Translations under genes and position numbers: made by a program | Part shown: in pieces, positions 35,267 to 43,328 of the stretch | How positions within the stretch are numbered: position 1 is the stretch's first letter | Layout of the letters: every line of letters begins with the position of its first letter | Notes under the pieces: generated by a model | Told to the model about the DNA's origin: nothing | The model's input: the letters and a program-made list of their open reading frames with translations, nothing else | Database searches by the model: none | Source of the DNA: Mycobacterium branderi | Lineage (GTDB): Bacteria; Actinomycetota; Actinomycetes; Mycobacteriales; Mycobacteriaceae | Assembly: GCF_010728725.1 (NCBI RefSeq) | Contig: NZ_AP022606.1 | Location: 4,588,001-4,652,000 of the forward strand | Direction: 5' to 3' | DNA: 64,000 bases

Positions 35267-36322
35267 CTACGCGGTGTTGCCGGACTTCGGGATGTTGAGT
35301 GACGGCTGCGACTGGATCAGGCCCGACAGCAGGCCCAGAATCCCCGTCCCACCCGCGGCGGTGACTTCGCGCAGGATGCCGGTGGTGTCCGGGTTGGGCG
35401 CGCCGATCGCCTTCTGCAGCGCCGCGACGGTCGAGCCCAGCGAACTCTGGTTGCCCGTCTCGGTGACGCTCAGGGCGTCCACCTGAGTGAGGTTCTGGCC
35501 CTGGCTGTTCTGCCCGAGCTGCGCCCACCCGCTGCCCACCGACGTCGACGAGCCGGGCAGCAGCGGCATCGGCGGCTCCAGCAGACCGAGGAGCTGCTGC
35601 GCGCAGAGCACGACCAGGTTGTAGATGTCTTCCTGCTGTGCTTGGGTCAAACCGCTCAAGAAACCATCCTCCTCTGGTGATGGGGTGGGGGCGAGGCCGA
35701 ACGCCGCCGCCAAGTCGGTGCCCTTGAAGGCGTTGCAGTCGATGCCGGTGAACGGCGGGATGTAGGCGCGGTCGGTGAACTGCCAGATCGTCGGGGTGGC
35801 ATCCCCGTAGGAGTTCCAGCCCTCGCCCGAATCGCCGCCGGCGGCGGCGTAGACCACGCTGGCGTAACCCGACCCGTCCGGGTAGGCCGACGAAATCAGC
35901 GTCGGAATACCCGACAGGTCACCCCCTCCGACCTCCGACCAGTACCACTGCGGGCAATACCCGACATGCACGGTCACCCCGGCAGCCTCGAACGCAGCCA
36001 CTACCGCCTGGTAATTCGAGAAATCGCCGCTGTTGGCTTCCCAGTCCGCCATAGCAACGGATCCGCCGTTGTTACCAAGCCATGTTTGCGCTTGGCTCGC
36101 CGGATCGTCTTCAGTCACGTAGTGGTATCCGAGGCAAACGACGTTGTTCTGCTGGCACCACTGCAGAACGACGGGCCAGTAAGGATCTTCGTAATAAGAC
36201 CCTTCGGAAACTTTATGGACGACACCGGCGAAACCTTGTGGGACAAGTTGTTCCAGGAAGTTGATCGCGTCTTGGTCGCTGGACCAGTTGTTATTGCTGA
36301 CATCTGGATAGAAGAGCGTCAC
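35267..36322 (-). CDS. lysA: LysA-like endolysin with GH25 muramidase domain
   Basis: 351 aa. Residues 1-210 match the GH25 lysozyme fold: FYPDVSNNNW (Asp7), a VVHKVSEGSYYED strand, GYHYV, and the catalytic DWE at 93-95, ending IWQFTDRAYIPPFTGIDCN (in part). It would cut the glycan strands of peptidoglycan. The C-terminal 140 residues are helical and low in complexity (QEDIYNLVVLCAQQLLGLL, then Gly/Ser/Leu rich) and may be a wall-binding or oligomerisation part. GTG start behind GGAGAGG. Follows the 60-aa gene by 18 bases. Confidence 0.8.
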   Translation of the reverse strand: MTLFYPDVSNNNWSSDQDAINFLEQLVPQGFAGVVHKVSEGSYYEDPYWPVVLQWCQQNNVVCLGYHYVTEDDPASQAQTWLGNNGGSVAMADWEANSGDFSNYQAVVAAFEAAGVTVHVGYCPQWYWSEVGGGDLSGIPTLISSAYPDGSGYASVVYAAAGGDSGEGWNSYGDATPTIWQFTDRAYIPPFTGIDCNAFKGTDLAAAFGLAPTPSPEEDGFLSGLTQAQQEDIYNLVVLCAQQLLGLLEPPMPLLPGSSTSVGSGWAQLGQNSQGQNLTQVDALSVTETGNQSSLGSTVAALQKAIGAPNPDTTGILREVTAAGGTGILGLLSGLIQSQPSLNIPKSGNTA

Positions 36323-36340
36323 GCCGCGAACCTCTCCACG

Positions 36341-36523
36341 TCAGCCATTCGCGGCTTTCCAGTGGCTGACCTGCGCCAGCTTGCGGGTGGTGCGTACCAG
36401 CCCATCGCTGTGCCGCGTCACCTCCCAGATCAGGTTGCCGTGCTCGCCGTGCACGGCGGTTGCGGTCGCGCCGGCCTGGTACCGGACTTCGCCGAGTCGT
36501 TCCGGTTCGCCGGTGTCCTTCAT
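36341..36523 (-). CDS. Small 60-aa protein upstream of lysA
   Basis: ATG with AGGAG 8 bases upstream. Composition is soluble with beta-strand character (EVRYQAGATATAVHGEHGNL, IWEVTRHSDGLVRTTRKL). First visible gene of the lysA operon; resembles the small accessory proteins often found next to phage lysins. Function unknown. Confidence 0.6.
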   Translation of the reverse strand: MKDTGEPERLGEVRYQAGATATAVHGEHGNLIWEVTRHSDGLVRTTRKLAQVSHWKAANG

Positions 36524-36672
36524 CTCGCCGCTCCTGCCGGCACGTGGGCGCGGATGCGTGCCTCGTTCGCCTCGACCGGAGGGTAGCGGAGGGTGGGCTC
36601 GCCATCGTGGAACTGCTCGGCCGCGTCGCTCGCCGAGCGACAATCACGCCGCGGTGCGACAATGAGCAACCG

Positions 36673-36996
36673 ATGAGACGACTACTCACGCTGACCACTG
36701 TTGCCGCGGCGATCGGCCTGCCGCCACCCGCGCTCGCGGAGCCTTCCGGCGACGATGCGGGCTTCCTGGAAGCGCTCAAGAACGCCGGCATCACCTATCA
36801 GAGCCCAGACAGTGCCGTCGCGAACGCCAAAGCGGTGTGCGGAATGCTCGACGACGGCAAGGGCGCCCCGGAGATCGTTGCTCAGCTGCAGCAGGCTAAC
36901 GCCGGTTTCGCGCAACGGGACGCGGCCAAGTTTGTGGCGCTCGCATCCGTCGCGTACTGCCCGAAATACATGCAGGGCGGCGGCGACAGCAAGTAG
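36673..36996 (+). CDS. DUF732 secreted protein (copy 1)
   Basis: 107 aa. Signal peptide ending PPALA, then the DUF732 domain: FLEALKNAGITYQSPDSAV, CGMLDDGKG, and SVAYCPKYM, with two cysteines likely disulfide-bonded. A common mycobacterial exported family with no known function. It is divergent from the lysA operon and convergent with the cupin gene. A second DUF732 gene lies 0.75 kb to the right. Confidence 0.82.
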   Translation: MRRLLTLTTVAAAIGLPPPALAEPSGDDAGFLEALKNAGITYQSPDSAVANAKAVCGMLDDGKGAPEIVAQLQQANAGFAQRDAAKFVALASVAYCPKYMQGGGDSK

Positions 36997-37001
36997 CCGC
37001 T

Positions 37002-37691
37002 CTACCCCGACTTCAGGATCGTGATCGACCTGTCGATCTTCTTGAACGAGTTGAAGGTTTCCGACGGAACGCCGAAGACCGCGGACAGCACCCGCGGCGG
37101 CAGCTTGCTGATCGACGCGCCAATTCCTATGTCGTCCTTGCCTTCTTGAGTACTGGCGTTGAACACGATGATCACATGGAGGTCGTCGTGGCCCTTGTTC
37201 TCGAAGTAGTGCAGTGACCCCTGCGGGGCGAAAACCACGTCGCCAGGGTGGGCATCGAACGTCTCGTCGTGCCCTTGCGGGTCAAGCAGCGTCCAGGTCG
37301 CAACGCCGCTGAGAACCACGCTGATCTCCCACGCGCTCGGATGCCAGTGCGGCTCACGAATACCGCCGGGCTGCAAGGTCACAAACACCACACTGGCCTG
37401 CTGTCCTTTGAGGATCGGGAAGTTGTCCTCGTGCGCTTGGCGCAGCGAGCCCCCTTCGAAATCCGTTGTGGGCAGCGCGCCGAGATGGAACAGATGCGAT
37501 TGGTCGGTGATCAGTTCGGCAGGTATCCGGGGGTCACCGAAGCGTGCGGCGTCGTCGGTCATTGGCTCGTCCTTAACTGTCGGGTAGCCGGAAGGGCTGT
37601 TGGACAAAGCGCGGTCGACGCCGGCTCCACCCAACGCTGCGGCCCCGGCAAGGCCGGCTCCCCCGAGCACCTTGCGTCGATTGATAGCCAT
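37002..37691 (-). CDS. Secreted cupin protein with Tat-type signal
   Basis: 229 aa. The N-terminus has a twin-arginine-like signal (NRRKVLGGAGLAGAAAL). The cupin barrel has the metal motif HWHPSAWEISVVLSG (His, His, Glu) and GDVVFAPQGSLHYFEN with the fourth histidine, as in oxalate decarboxylase and germin-like proteins. A single cupin domain. It would bind Mn or Fe outside the membrane; the reaction is unknown. It sits between two DUF732 genes. Confidence 0.82.
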   Translation of the reverse strand: MAINRRKVLGGAGLAGAAALGGAGVDRALSNSPSGYPTVKDEPMTDDAARFGDPRIPAELITDQSHLFHLGALPTTDFEGGSLRQAHEDNFPILKGQQASVVFVTLQPGGIREPHWHPSAWEISVVLSGVATWTLLDPQGHDETFDAHPGDVVFAPQGSLHYFENKGHDDLHVIIVFNASTQEGKDDIGIGASISKLPPRVLSAVFGVPSETFNSFKKIDRSITILKSG

Positions 37692-37742
37692 CCACGGATA
37701 CTAGGCCCGATCCCGATCGGGCCGTAGGCGTTCTAGCCCAAG

Positions 37743-38084
37743 CTAACTGGCGTCGCCGCCGTTCGGGCTAGCGCCGCCGCCATTCACGTATTGCGGGCAG
37801 TACGCGCTCGCCGCGATCGCGGTGAACTTGGCGGCGCCGGAGATCGTGAATCCGGGATTGAGTTCAGTCACCCTCTTGACGACTTCCACGTCCGACTGAC
37901 CTTGGTCCAGCATCTGACACGCCGTCTTGCCGGCCTCGACGGCCTGATCCCCGCTCGCATAAGTGATGCCTGCTTTGTTGAGCGCACTGAGAAAGTCCGC
38001 ATCGACGCCGCCCGGGTCGGCGTGCGCCGGCACGGCCAGGCCGACCGTGGCGGCAACGCCCGTAAGCACCAGTAGAAGTCTCAT
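37743..38084 (-). CDS. DUF732 secreted protein (copy 2)
   Basis: 113 aa. Signal peptide ending VPAHA; DUF732 domain with FLSALNKAGITYASGDQAV, CQMLDQGQSD and SAYCPQYV, closely parallel to copy 1. The C-terminus is Gly/Asn/Ser rich. It is divergent from clpC2 and shares the promoter region that holds the twin palindromes. The start was set at ATG 38084, which gives a proper signal peptide. Confidence 0.82.
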   Translation of the reverse strand: MRLLLVLTGVAATVGLAVPAHADPGGVDADFLSALNKAGITYASGDQAVEAGKTACQMLDQGQSDVEVVKRVTELNPGFTISGAAKFTAIAASAYCPQYVNGGGASPNGGDAS

Positions 38085-38130
38085 CGCTCCATCATCGCCG
38101 ACGCGGGCGCGGTTGTCCCGCGAGCGCATC

Positions 38131-38175
38131 GTCAACCGGCAGTTGACGAACACCATTCGTCAACCTAGAGTTGAC
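38131..38175. promoter_or_regulatory. Twin palindromic operators in front of clpC2
   Basis: Two perfect copies of GTCAAC-N5-GTTGAC occur at 38131-38147 and 38159-38175, 28 bp centre to centre, the second ending 3 bases before the clpC2 start codon. Spacers differ (CGGCA, CTAGA), so only the arms are conserved, as expected of a dimeric repressor site. ClpC2 has an N-terminal helix-turn-helix and has been reported to control its own gene, so autoregulation is likely. The sites could also affect the divergent DUF732 gene. Confidence 0.75.
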
Positions 38176-38178
38176 GGC

Positions 38179-38892
38179 ATGGCCGACTCCACACCTATCA
38201 CCCATCCCGTCCGCCTCGACGAGCTGATCAACGCCATCAAGCAAGTGCATGCCGACGTACTCGACCAGCTCAGCGACGCCGTCCTGGCGGCCGAACACCT
38301 CGGCGAGGTCGCCGACCACTTGATCGGGCACTTCGTCGACCAGGCCCGCCGGTCGGGCGCCTCCTGGACCGACATCGGCAAGAGCATGGGCGTCACCAAG
38401 CAGGCCGCCCAAAAGCGTTTCGTGCCACGGACACTCGACCCCGACCAGGGTTTCGAGCGCTTCACACCCCGGGCCCGCAGCGCGGTCGTCGCCGCCCAAA
38501 ACGCCGCGCACGAGGCCCGCAACGGCGAAATCACCCCCGATCACCTGGTGCTGGGCGTGCTCAGCGACCCCGACGCACTGGCCACCAAACTGCTGGCGGC
38601 GCAAAAGGTCGACGCCGAAGCTGTCCGTGCGGCCGTCACCTTGCCGCCGGCGGTCGAGCAGCCGCCGTCCCTGATTCCGTTCAACGGGCCGGCCCGAAAA
38701 GCGCTCGAGCTGACCTTCCGCGAAGCACTTCGCTTGGGCCACAACTACATCGGGACCGAACACCTCTTGCTGGCACTGCTCGAACTGGAGGACGGTGCCG
38801 GTCCCCTGCACCGCGCCGGCATCGACAAGGACCGGGCGGAGGCCGACCTCACCGCGGTGCTGGAATCCCTGGTGTCCGGGAAGACGGACTGA
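38179..38892 (+). CDS. clpC2: ClpC2-like protein: HTH domain plus Clp repeat (N) domain
   Basis: 237 aa. Residues 1-85 carry a helix-turn-helix (SWTDIGKSMGVTKQAAQKRF), and residues 93-237 are a double Clp N-domain (ARSAVVAAQNAAHEARNG, ITPDHLVLGVL; then GPARKALELTFREALRLG, GTEHLLLALLE). There is no ATPase domain, so it is not a chaperone itself. Known role of ClpC2: binds the same ligands as the ClpC1 N-domain, such as cyclomarin, and protects the protease. Orthologue of Rv2667. The ATG at 38179 lies just after the twin palindromes. Confidence 0.9.
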   Translation: MADSTPITHPVRLDELINAIKQVHADVLDQLSDAVLAAEHLGEVADHLIGHFVDQARRSGASWTDIGKSMGVTKQAAQKRFVPRTLDPDQGFERFTPRARSAVVAAQNAAHEARNGEITPDHLVLGVLSDPDALATKLLAAQKVDAEAVRAAVTLPPAVEQPPSLIPFNGPARKALELTFREALRLGHNYIGTEHLLLALLELEDGAGPLHRAGIDKDRAEADLTAVLESLVSGKTD

Positions 38893-38938
38893 GCGCTTCG
38901 CCGATGTGCCATCATGCGAAGGTCGCCGAGGAGGGAAC

Positions 38939-39445
38939 ATGCACCGCTGGCTGGTTGCCTTGATCACCGTCGTTGTCGCAGGCCTTGTCGCCGCTCCCCG
39001 CGCGTCGGCCGGCGACGCGCCGATCGGCCACATCGGCGACACGCTGCGGGTGGACAACGGCAAGATCATCGCCGACGTCACCGTCAGCTTCGTCCAGCCG
39101 GTCGACCCGCCGCCCGGTTTCGGGTATCAGCGCAGCGGCGTGCCGGTTAAGAGCTTCCCCGACAGCACGGTCGATCGCGCCGACGTGGCGATCCACGCGA
39201 TCAGGGTGCCCAACCCGTCCCAGATGGGAACCGACTTCAGCTTCGTTGGCGTGACACCGTTCGGCGACGCATACAAGCCCCGGCCCTCCGATGCTCCCGA
39301 CGCACTCGACGTGGCGCTGGGCAATGCGCCGGCCGGTTCCGTGGTTCGCGGCGGAGTGTATTGGGACGCCTACCGCGATCCGGTCTCCAATGTCGTGCTG
39401 CTGGACAGGAAGACAGGCGTGCACCTCGCGCAGTGGAACCTGTAG
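38939..39445 (+). CDS. Secreted MPT63-like protein (Rv2668 orthologue)
   Basis: 168 aa. Signal peptide ending PRASA; the mature part is a beta-sandwich-like sequence (GDTLRVDNGKIIADVTVSF, VAIHAIRVPNPSQ, GGVYWDAYRD) resembling the immunoglobulin-like MPT63 family. GAGGAGGGAAC precedes the ATG. It corresponds to Rv2668 by position and size. Extracellular; function unknown. Confidence 0.8.
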   Translation: MHRWLVALITVVVAGLVAAPRASAGDAPIGHIGDTLRVDNGKIIADVTVSFVQPVDPPPGFGYQRSGVPVKSFPDSTVDRADVAIHAIRVPNPSQMGTDFSFVGVTPFGDAYKPRPSDAPDALDVALGNAPAGSVVRGGVYWDAYRDPVSNVVLLDRKTGVHLAQWNL

Positions 39446-39906
39446 CGCCCGCCGATTCCGCCGACGTCGACGAGCTCGCCGCCGTCGCCGCATCGACATT
39501 TCCGCTGGCGTGCCCGCCCTCGGTGACGGCGGAGAACATGGCGTCGTTCATCGAGGCGAACCTGTCGGCCGCGCGCTTCGCCGAGTACCTGGCCGACCCC
39601 AGGCGTGTGGTACTCGTCGCCCGGCACGACGAACGAATTGTGGGGTACGCCATGCTCGTTCGCGACGACGGCGTCGAACTGTCCAAGATGTACGTGCTGC
39701 CCGAACATCACGGCGCAGGCGTGTCGACAGCGCTGATGAATGCGGCGATCGAACTGAGCGACGGCCGCGTTTGGCTCGGCGTCAACCAGAAAAACCAACG
39801 TGCGCAATGCTTTTACGCCAAGCACGGCTTTAGGGTCAACGGCACCAGGATATTTCGGGTGGGTGCCGGCGTCGAGCACGACTACATCATGGTTCGCGAG
39901 CTGTAG
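39433..39906 (+). CDS. GNAT family N-acetyltransferase (Rv2669 orthologue)
   Basis: 157 aa. GNAT fold with the acetyl-CoA loop LPEHHGAGVSTALMNAA and the late motif NQRAQCFYAKHGF. The GTG start at 39433 overlaps the previous gene by 13 bases. The 3' end overlaps the convergent ATPase gene by 20 bases. Acceptor substrate unknown. Confidence 0.85.
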   Translation: MEPVAPADSADVDELAAVAASTFPLACPPSVTAENMASFIEANLSAARFAEYLADPRRVVLVARHDERIVGYAMLVRDDGVELSKMYVLPEHHGAGVSTALMNAAIELSDGRVWLGVNQKNQRAQCFYAKHGFRVNGTRIFRVGAGVEHDYIMVREL

Positions 39907-40906
39907 CACTCAGCGCCAGCAGCCGCGACGTGGCCCGCAGGTACTTCTTGCGAAATCCGCCGGCAAGCATTTCGTCGCTGAAGATGCGGTCCAGCTTCTC
40001 CCCCGACGCCGTCACCGGGATGCCCGCGTCGTACAGCCGGTCGGTCAGGGCCACCAGTCGCAGCGCGACGTTCTGGTCGTCGATGCCGTGCACGCCGGTG
40101 AGGAAAACCTCTGTCACGCCCTCGATCAGCGCCAGGTAGCGCGACGGGTGCATGGTGGCCAGGTGCGCGCACAGCGCATCGAAGTCGTCGAGCGTGGCGC
40201 CGTCGACTCGCGCGGCCCACTCGGCAACCTCTTCGTCGGTCGGCGGTTCGGGCGCCGGCGGCAGATCGCGGTGCCGGTAGTCTGGGCCGTCGATCCGCAC
40301 CACGGTGAAAATACTTGCCAACGTGTGGATTTCGCGCAGAAAATCCTGGGCGGCAAACCGGCCCTCGCCGAGCTGCTCGGGCAACGTGTTCGAGGTGGCG
40401 GCCAGCGACACACCACGCTCCACCAGTTGGGAAAGCATCCGCGAGATCAGCGTGGTGTTGCCAGGGTCGTCGAGTTCGAACTCGTCGATGCACACCAGCG
40501 TGTAATCGGCCAGCAGATCGATGCATTCGGCGAAACCGAACACGCCGGCCAGCTGGGTGAGCTCCATGAACGTCGCGAACACCTTGCGATGCCCGGTGAG
40601 CGCGCGGTACGCAGACGCCAGCAGATGTGTCTTGCCCACCCCGAAACCGCCGTCGAGATATAGCCCCACGCCGGGCAGCACCTCGCGCTTGCCGAACAGT
40701 TTGCGGCGGCCCGCCCGGCGCTCGACGGCCTGCTCGCAAAACCGTTGGCAGGCCTCGACGGCGGCGGCCTGGCTGGGCTCCGCCGGGTCGGGGTGGTACG
40801 ACGCGAAGCTGACCTCGGCGAATGTCGGCGGCGGCGTCAGCTGGGCGATCAGTCGCTCCGGGGAGACGCTCGGGTGCCGATCCACCAGATGTCCCACCCG
40901 ACGCAT
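39887..40906 (-). CDS. AFG1/ZapE-type AAA ATPase (Rv2670c orthologue)
   Basis: 339 aa. Walker A GGFGVGKTHLL and Walker B VCIDEFELDD are clear, followed by sensor-type AATSNTLPEQL and the AFG1-specific C-terminal region (RIFSDEMLAGGFRKKYLR). Mitochondrial AFG1 assists turnover of membrane proteins and bacterial ZapE acts at division; the mycobacterial role is not defined. The start was taken at ATG 40906, giving a length near the orthologue. Confidence 0.88.
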   Translation of the reverse strand: MRRVGHLVDRHPSVSPERLIAQLTPPPTFAEVSFASYHPDPAEPSQAAAVEACQRFCEQAVERRAGRRKLFGKREVLPGVGLYLDGGFGVGKTHLLASAYRALTGHRKVFATFMELTQLAGVFGFAECIDLLADYTLVCIDEFELDDPGNTTLISRMLSQLVERGVSLAATSNTLPEQLGEGRFAAQDFLREIHTLASIFTVVRIDGPDYRHRDLPPAPEPPTDEEVAEWAARVDGATLDDFDALCAHLATMHPSRYLALIEGVTEVFLTGVHGIDDQNVALRLVALTDRLYDAGIPVTASGEKLDRIFSDEMLAGGFRKKYLRATSRLLALSATAREP

Positions 40907-40940
40907 GCAGGCACTGTAGCGACGTGTTGCAATCAACCTC

Positions 40941-41684
40941 ATGGGCCTCACCCTGCTCGGGTCAACGCGCCGAGTCGACGACGGCGAACTGTCCGAGCTC
41001 TACGCCTATCCCGGCGGGCGGACGTGGGTGCGGGCCAATTTCATCGCCAGCCTCGACGGCGGCGCCACCGTCGCCGGCACCACCGGCCAGCTCGGCGGTC
41101 CCACCGATCGGGCGTTGTTTCACCTGCTGCGCGAACTCGCCGACGTCATCCTGGTGGGCGCGGGAACGGTTCGCATCGAGAGCTACTCCGGCGCACGCCC
41201 GAGCGTCACCCAGCGGCAGCATCGGCAGGCCCGCGGCCAAAGCGAAGTCCCGCCGCTGGCGATCGTCACCAAATCGGGTCGCCTGGACCGCGAATTGCAG
41301 GTGTTCACCCGAACCGAGGTGCCCCCGCTGGTGCTGACCTGCACGGCGGCCGCCGCGGAGACACAGGGTCGGCTTGCCGGGCTTGCCGAGGTCGTCGACT
41401 GCTCGCGTGACGACCCGGGCCGCGTCGACGAGGGTGCCGTGCTGGCGGCGCTGACCGACCGCGGCCTGCATCGGGTGCTGACCGAGGGCGGCCCGATGTT
41501 GTTCAGCTCATTCGTCGAGCACGGCCTGCTCGACGAGCTGTGTCTGACGATCGCGCCGTGCGTGGTCGGCGGTCAGGCCCGCCGGATCGCGACCGGGCCG
41601 GGTCAGGTGCAGACGTCGATGCGCTGCGCGCACGTCCTGTCCGACGACGACGGGTACTTGTACACGCGCTATGTCAAGAGCTGA
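40941..41684 (+). CDS. ribD: RibD C-terminal-like reductase (Rv2671 orthologue)
   Basis: 247 aa, dihydrofolate-reductase-like fold of the RibD C-terminal family. Seen: VRANFIASLDGGATVAGTTG substrate loop, DVILVGAGTVRIE, LTEGGPMLFSSF, and DELCLTIAPCVVGG. There is no N-terminal deaminase domain. The M. tuberculosis orthologue has been linked to reduced-folate synthesis and p-aminosalicylate resistance. NADPH-dependent; substrate may be a flavin precursor or dihydrofolate. Confidence 0.88.
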   Translation: MGLTLLGSTRRVDDGELSELYAYPGGRTWVRANFIASLDGGATVAGTTGQLGGPTDRALFHLLRELADVILVGAGTVRIESYSGARPSVTQRQHRQARGQSEVPPLAIVTKSGRLDRELQVFTRTEVPPLVLTCTAAAAETQGRLAGLAEVVDCSRDDPGRVDEGAVLAALTDRGLHRVLTEGGPMLFSSFVEHGLLDELCLTIAPCVVGGQARRIATGPGQVQTSMRCAHVLSDDDGYLYTRYVKS

Positions 41685-41756
41685 ACGTTCGTGGTGATCG
41701 CAAGCGCGGCGAAGCCGGGCGCAGCGGGTCACCACCAGAGCACCTACTGTGGTCGC

Positions 41757-43316
41757 ATGAGCCGGCACACCCTCCTCGCCGCGGCCCTGGTCGCGGCGAC
41801 GACGTTGGTGTCCGGCTGCGTGCCGGGGCTGGCCGCCAACCCGCGCTTCGCCACCAACTCCGGCGCCCACCCGCAAGGCAAGGCGATGACGACACGTCCG
41901 TCCGGCGGCCCCCCGCCGATCGCCGCCCCCAAGAACGACTTGTCCTGGCATGACTGCACCTCGCGGGTGTTCGGCGACGCCGCGGTTCCGGCGGCGCCCG
42001 GCGTCAAACTCGACTGTGCGAATTACGACGCCGACCTGGACCCGGTCAACGGCTCGGCGGGAACGCTGACCATCGGCGTGGTTCGCGCGCGATCGGTGCA
42101 AACGCCGTCCGACGCCGGCCCGCTGGTGTTCACCACCGGCTCGGATCTGCCGTCGTCGGTGCAACTGCCGGTGTGGCTGGCGCGCGCCGGCGCCGACGTG
42201 CTGCGCAGCCACCCGATCGTCGCGGTCGACCGGCGCGGCATGGGCATGTCGAGCGCGGTGGACTGCCGCGACCAGTTCGATCGCCAGGAGATGCGCGACC
42301 AGGCGCAGTTCGAGGCCGGCGACGACCCGGTGGCCAACCTGGCCGACGTCACCCAGAACGCCACCACTAACTGCACCGACACCATCGCGCCCGGCGACTC
42401 CGCCTACGACAACACGCACGCGGCCACCGACATCGAGCGGCTGCGCAGCATCTGGGATGCGCCGTCGCTGGCGCTGCTCGGGATCGGCAACGGGGCGCAG
42501 GTGGCGCTGACCTACGCGGGGTCACACCCCGACAAGGTGTCCCGGCTGATCCTGGACTCCCCGATCCCATTGGGCGTGGGCGCCGAGGCCGCTGCCGAGC
42601 AGCGGGTCAAGGGCGAGCAGGACGCCCTCGATGCATTCGCCGCCCAATGCGCGGCGGTGAACTGCCCGCTGGGCCCCGATCCCAAGGGCGCGGTCAGCGC
42701 GCTGCTGGCCGACGCGCGCGCCGGCCACGGTCCGGCCGGTGCCTCGGTGGCGTCCGTCGCCAACGCCATCTCGACGGCGCTGGGCTTCCCCAGCGGCGAC
42801 CGCGTCAGCACCACCAACGACCTGGCCACCGCACTGGCCAACGCCCGATCCGGTGACACGAACCTGCTGACAAGCCTGATCAACCGGGCCGAATCAATCC
42901 GCGGCACCGACGGACAGTTCATCAACGTCTGCAGCGACGCGCTCAACCGCCCGACACCGGACCGGGTGCGCCAGCTGGTGGTCGCCTGGGCCAAGCTCTA
43001 CCCGCAGTTCGGCACCGTCGCCGCGCTCAACTTGGTCAAATGCGTGCACTGGCCGAGCAGCTCGCCGCCGCAGCCGCCGAAGAGCCTCAAGGTCAACGCG
43101 CTACTGCTGGGTGCCCAAAACGACCCGATCGTCGGCTCCGAAGGTGTCGCCGCAGCGGCCGCCACGATCATCAACGCGGGCGCGGCCAGCAAGCGAGTGA
43201 TGTGGCAGGGCATCGGCCACGGCGCGGCCATCTATTCCTCCTGCGCGGTGCCGCCGCTGACTAGTTACTTGGAGAGCGGCAAGCTGCCCGACACCGACAC
43301 CTACTGTCCCGCCTGA
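41757..43316 (+). CDS. Lipoprotein alpha/beta hydrolase (Rv2672 orthologue), atypical nucleophile elbow
   Basis: 519 aa. A lipobox (LVSGC, Cys20) predicts membrane anchoring outside the cell. The alpha/beta hydrolase core resembles secreted tripeptidyl aminopeptidases (SlpD/TAP type): HPIVAVDRRGMGMSSAVDC oxyanion region and a TAP-like C-terminal domain with LLLGAQNDPIVG and GIGHGAAIYSSC. At the nucleophile elbow, where GXSXG is expected, the sequence reads GIGNG, so the catalytic serine is absent at the usual place. It may be a pseudo-enzyme or use another residue. Confidence 0.85.
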   Translation: MSRHTLLAAALVAATTLVSGCVPGLAANPRFATNSGAHPQGKAMTTRPSGGPPPIAAPKNDLSWHDCTSRVFGDAAVPAAPGVKLDCANYDADLDPVNGSAGTLTIGVVRARSVQTPSDAGPLVFTTGSDLPSSVQLPVWLARAGADVLRSHPIVAVDRRGMGMSSAVDCRDQFDRQEMRDQAQFEAGDDPVANLADVTQNATTNCTDTIAPGDSAYDNTHAATDIERLRSIWDAPSLALLGIGNGAQVALTYAGSHPDKVSRLILDSPIPLGVGAEAAAEQRVKGEQDALDAFAAQCAAVNCPLGPDPKGAVSALLADARAGHGPAGASVASVANAISTALGFPSGDRVSTTNDLATALANARSGDTNLLTSLINRAESIRGTDGQFINVCSDALNRPTPDRVRQLVVAWAKLYPQFGTVAALNLVKCVHWPSSSPPQPPKSLKVNALLLGAQNDPIVGSEGVAAAAATIINAGAASKRVMWQGIGHGAAIYSSCAVPPLTSYLESGKLPDTDTYCPA

Positions 43317-43328
43317 TATTTTGCGCGG

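Larger units (their letters stand above)
26651..38178. other. Accessory island between tRNA-Val and clpC2
   Basis: Compared with M. tuberculosis gene order, this is the interval that holds prophage phiRv2 there, but the content here is different: a type IIG restriction enzyme, a WXG100 cassette, a HEPN protein and phage lysis genes. Base composition changes sharply in the restriction gene: two 60-base lines I counted (from 28141 and 28321) were 47-50 percent GC against about two thirds in backbone lines. No integrase, terminase, capsid or transposase gene was found, and I could not find a second copy of the tRNA-Val 3' end. The right boundary is approximate. Confidence 0.7.
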
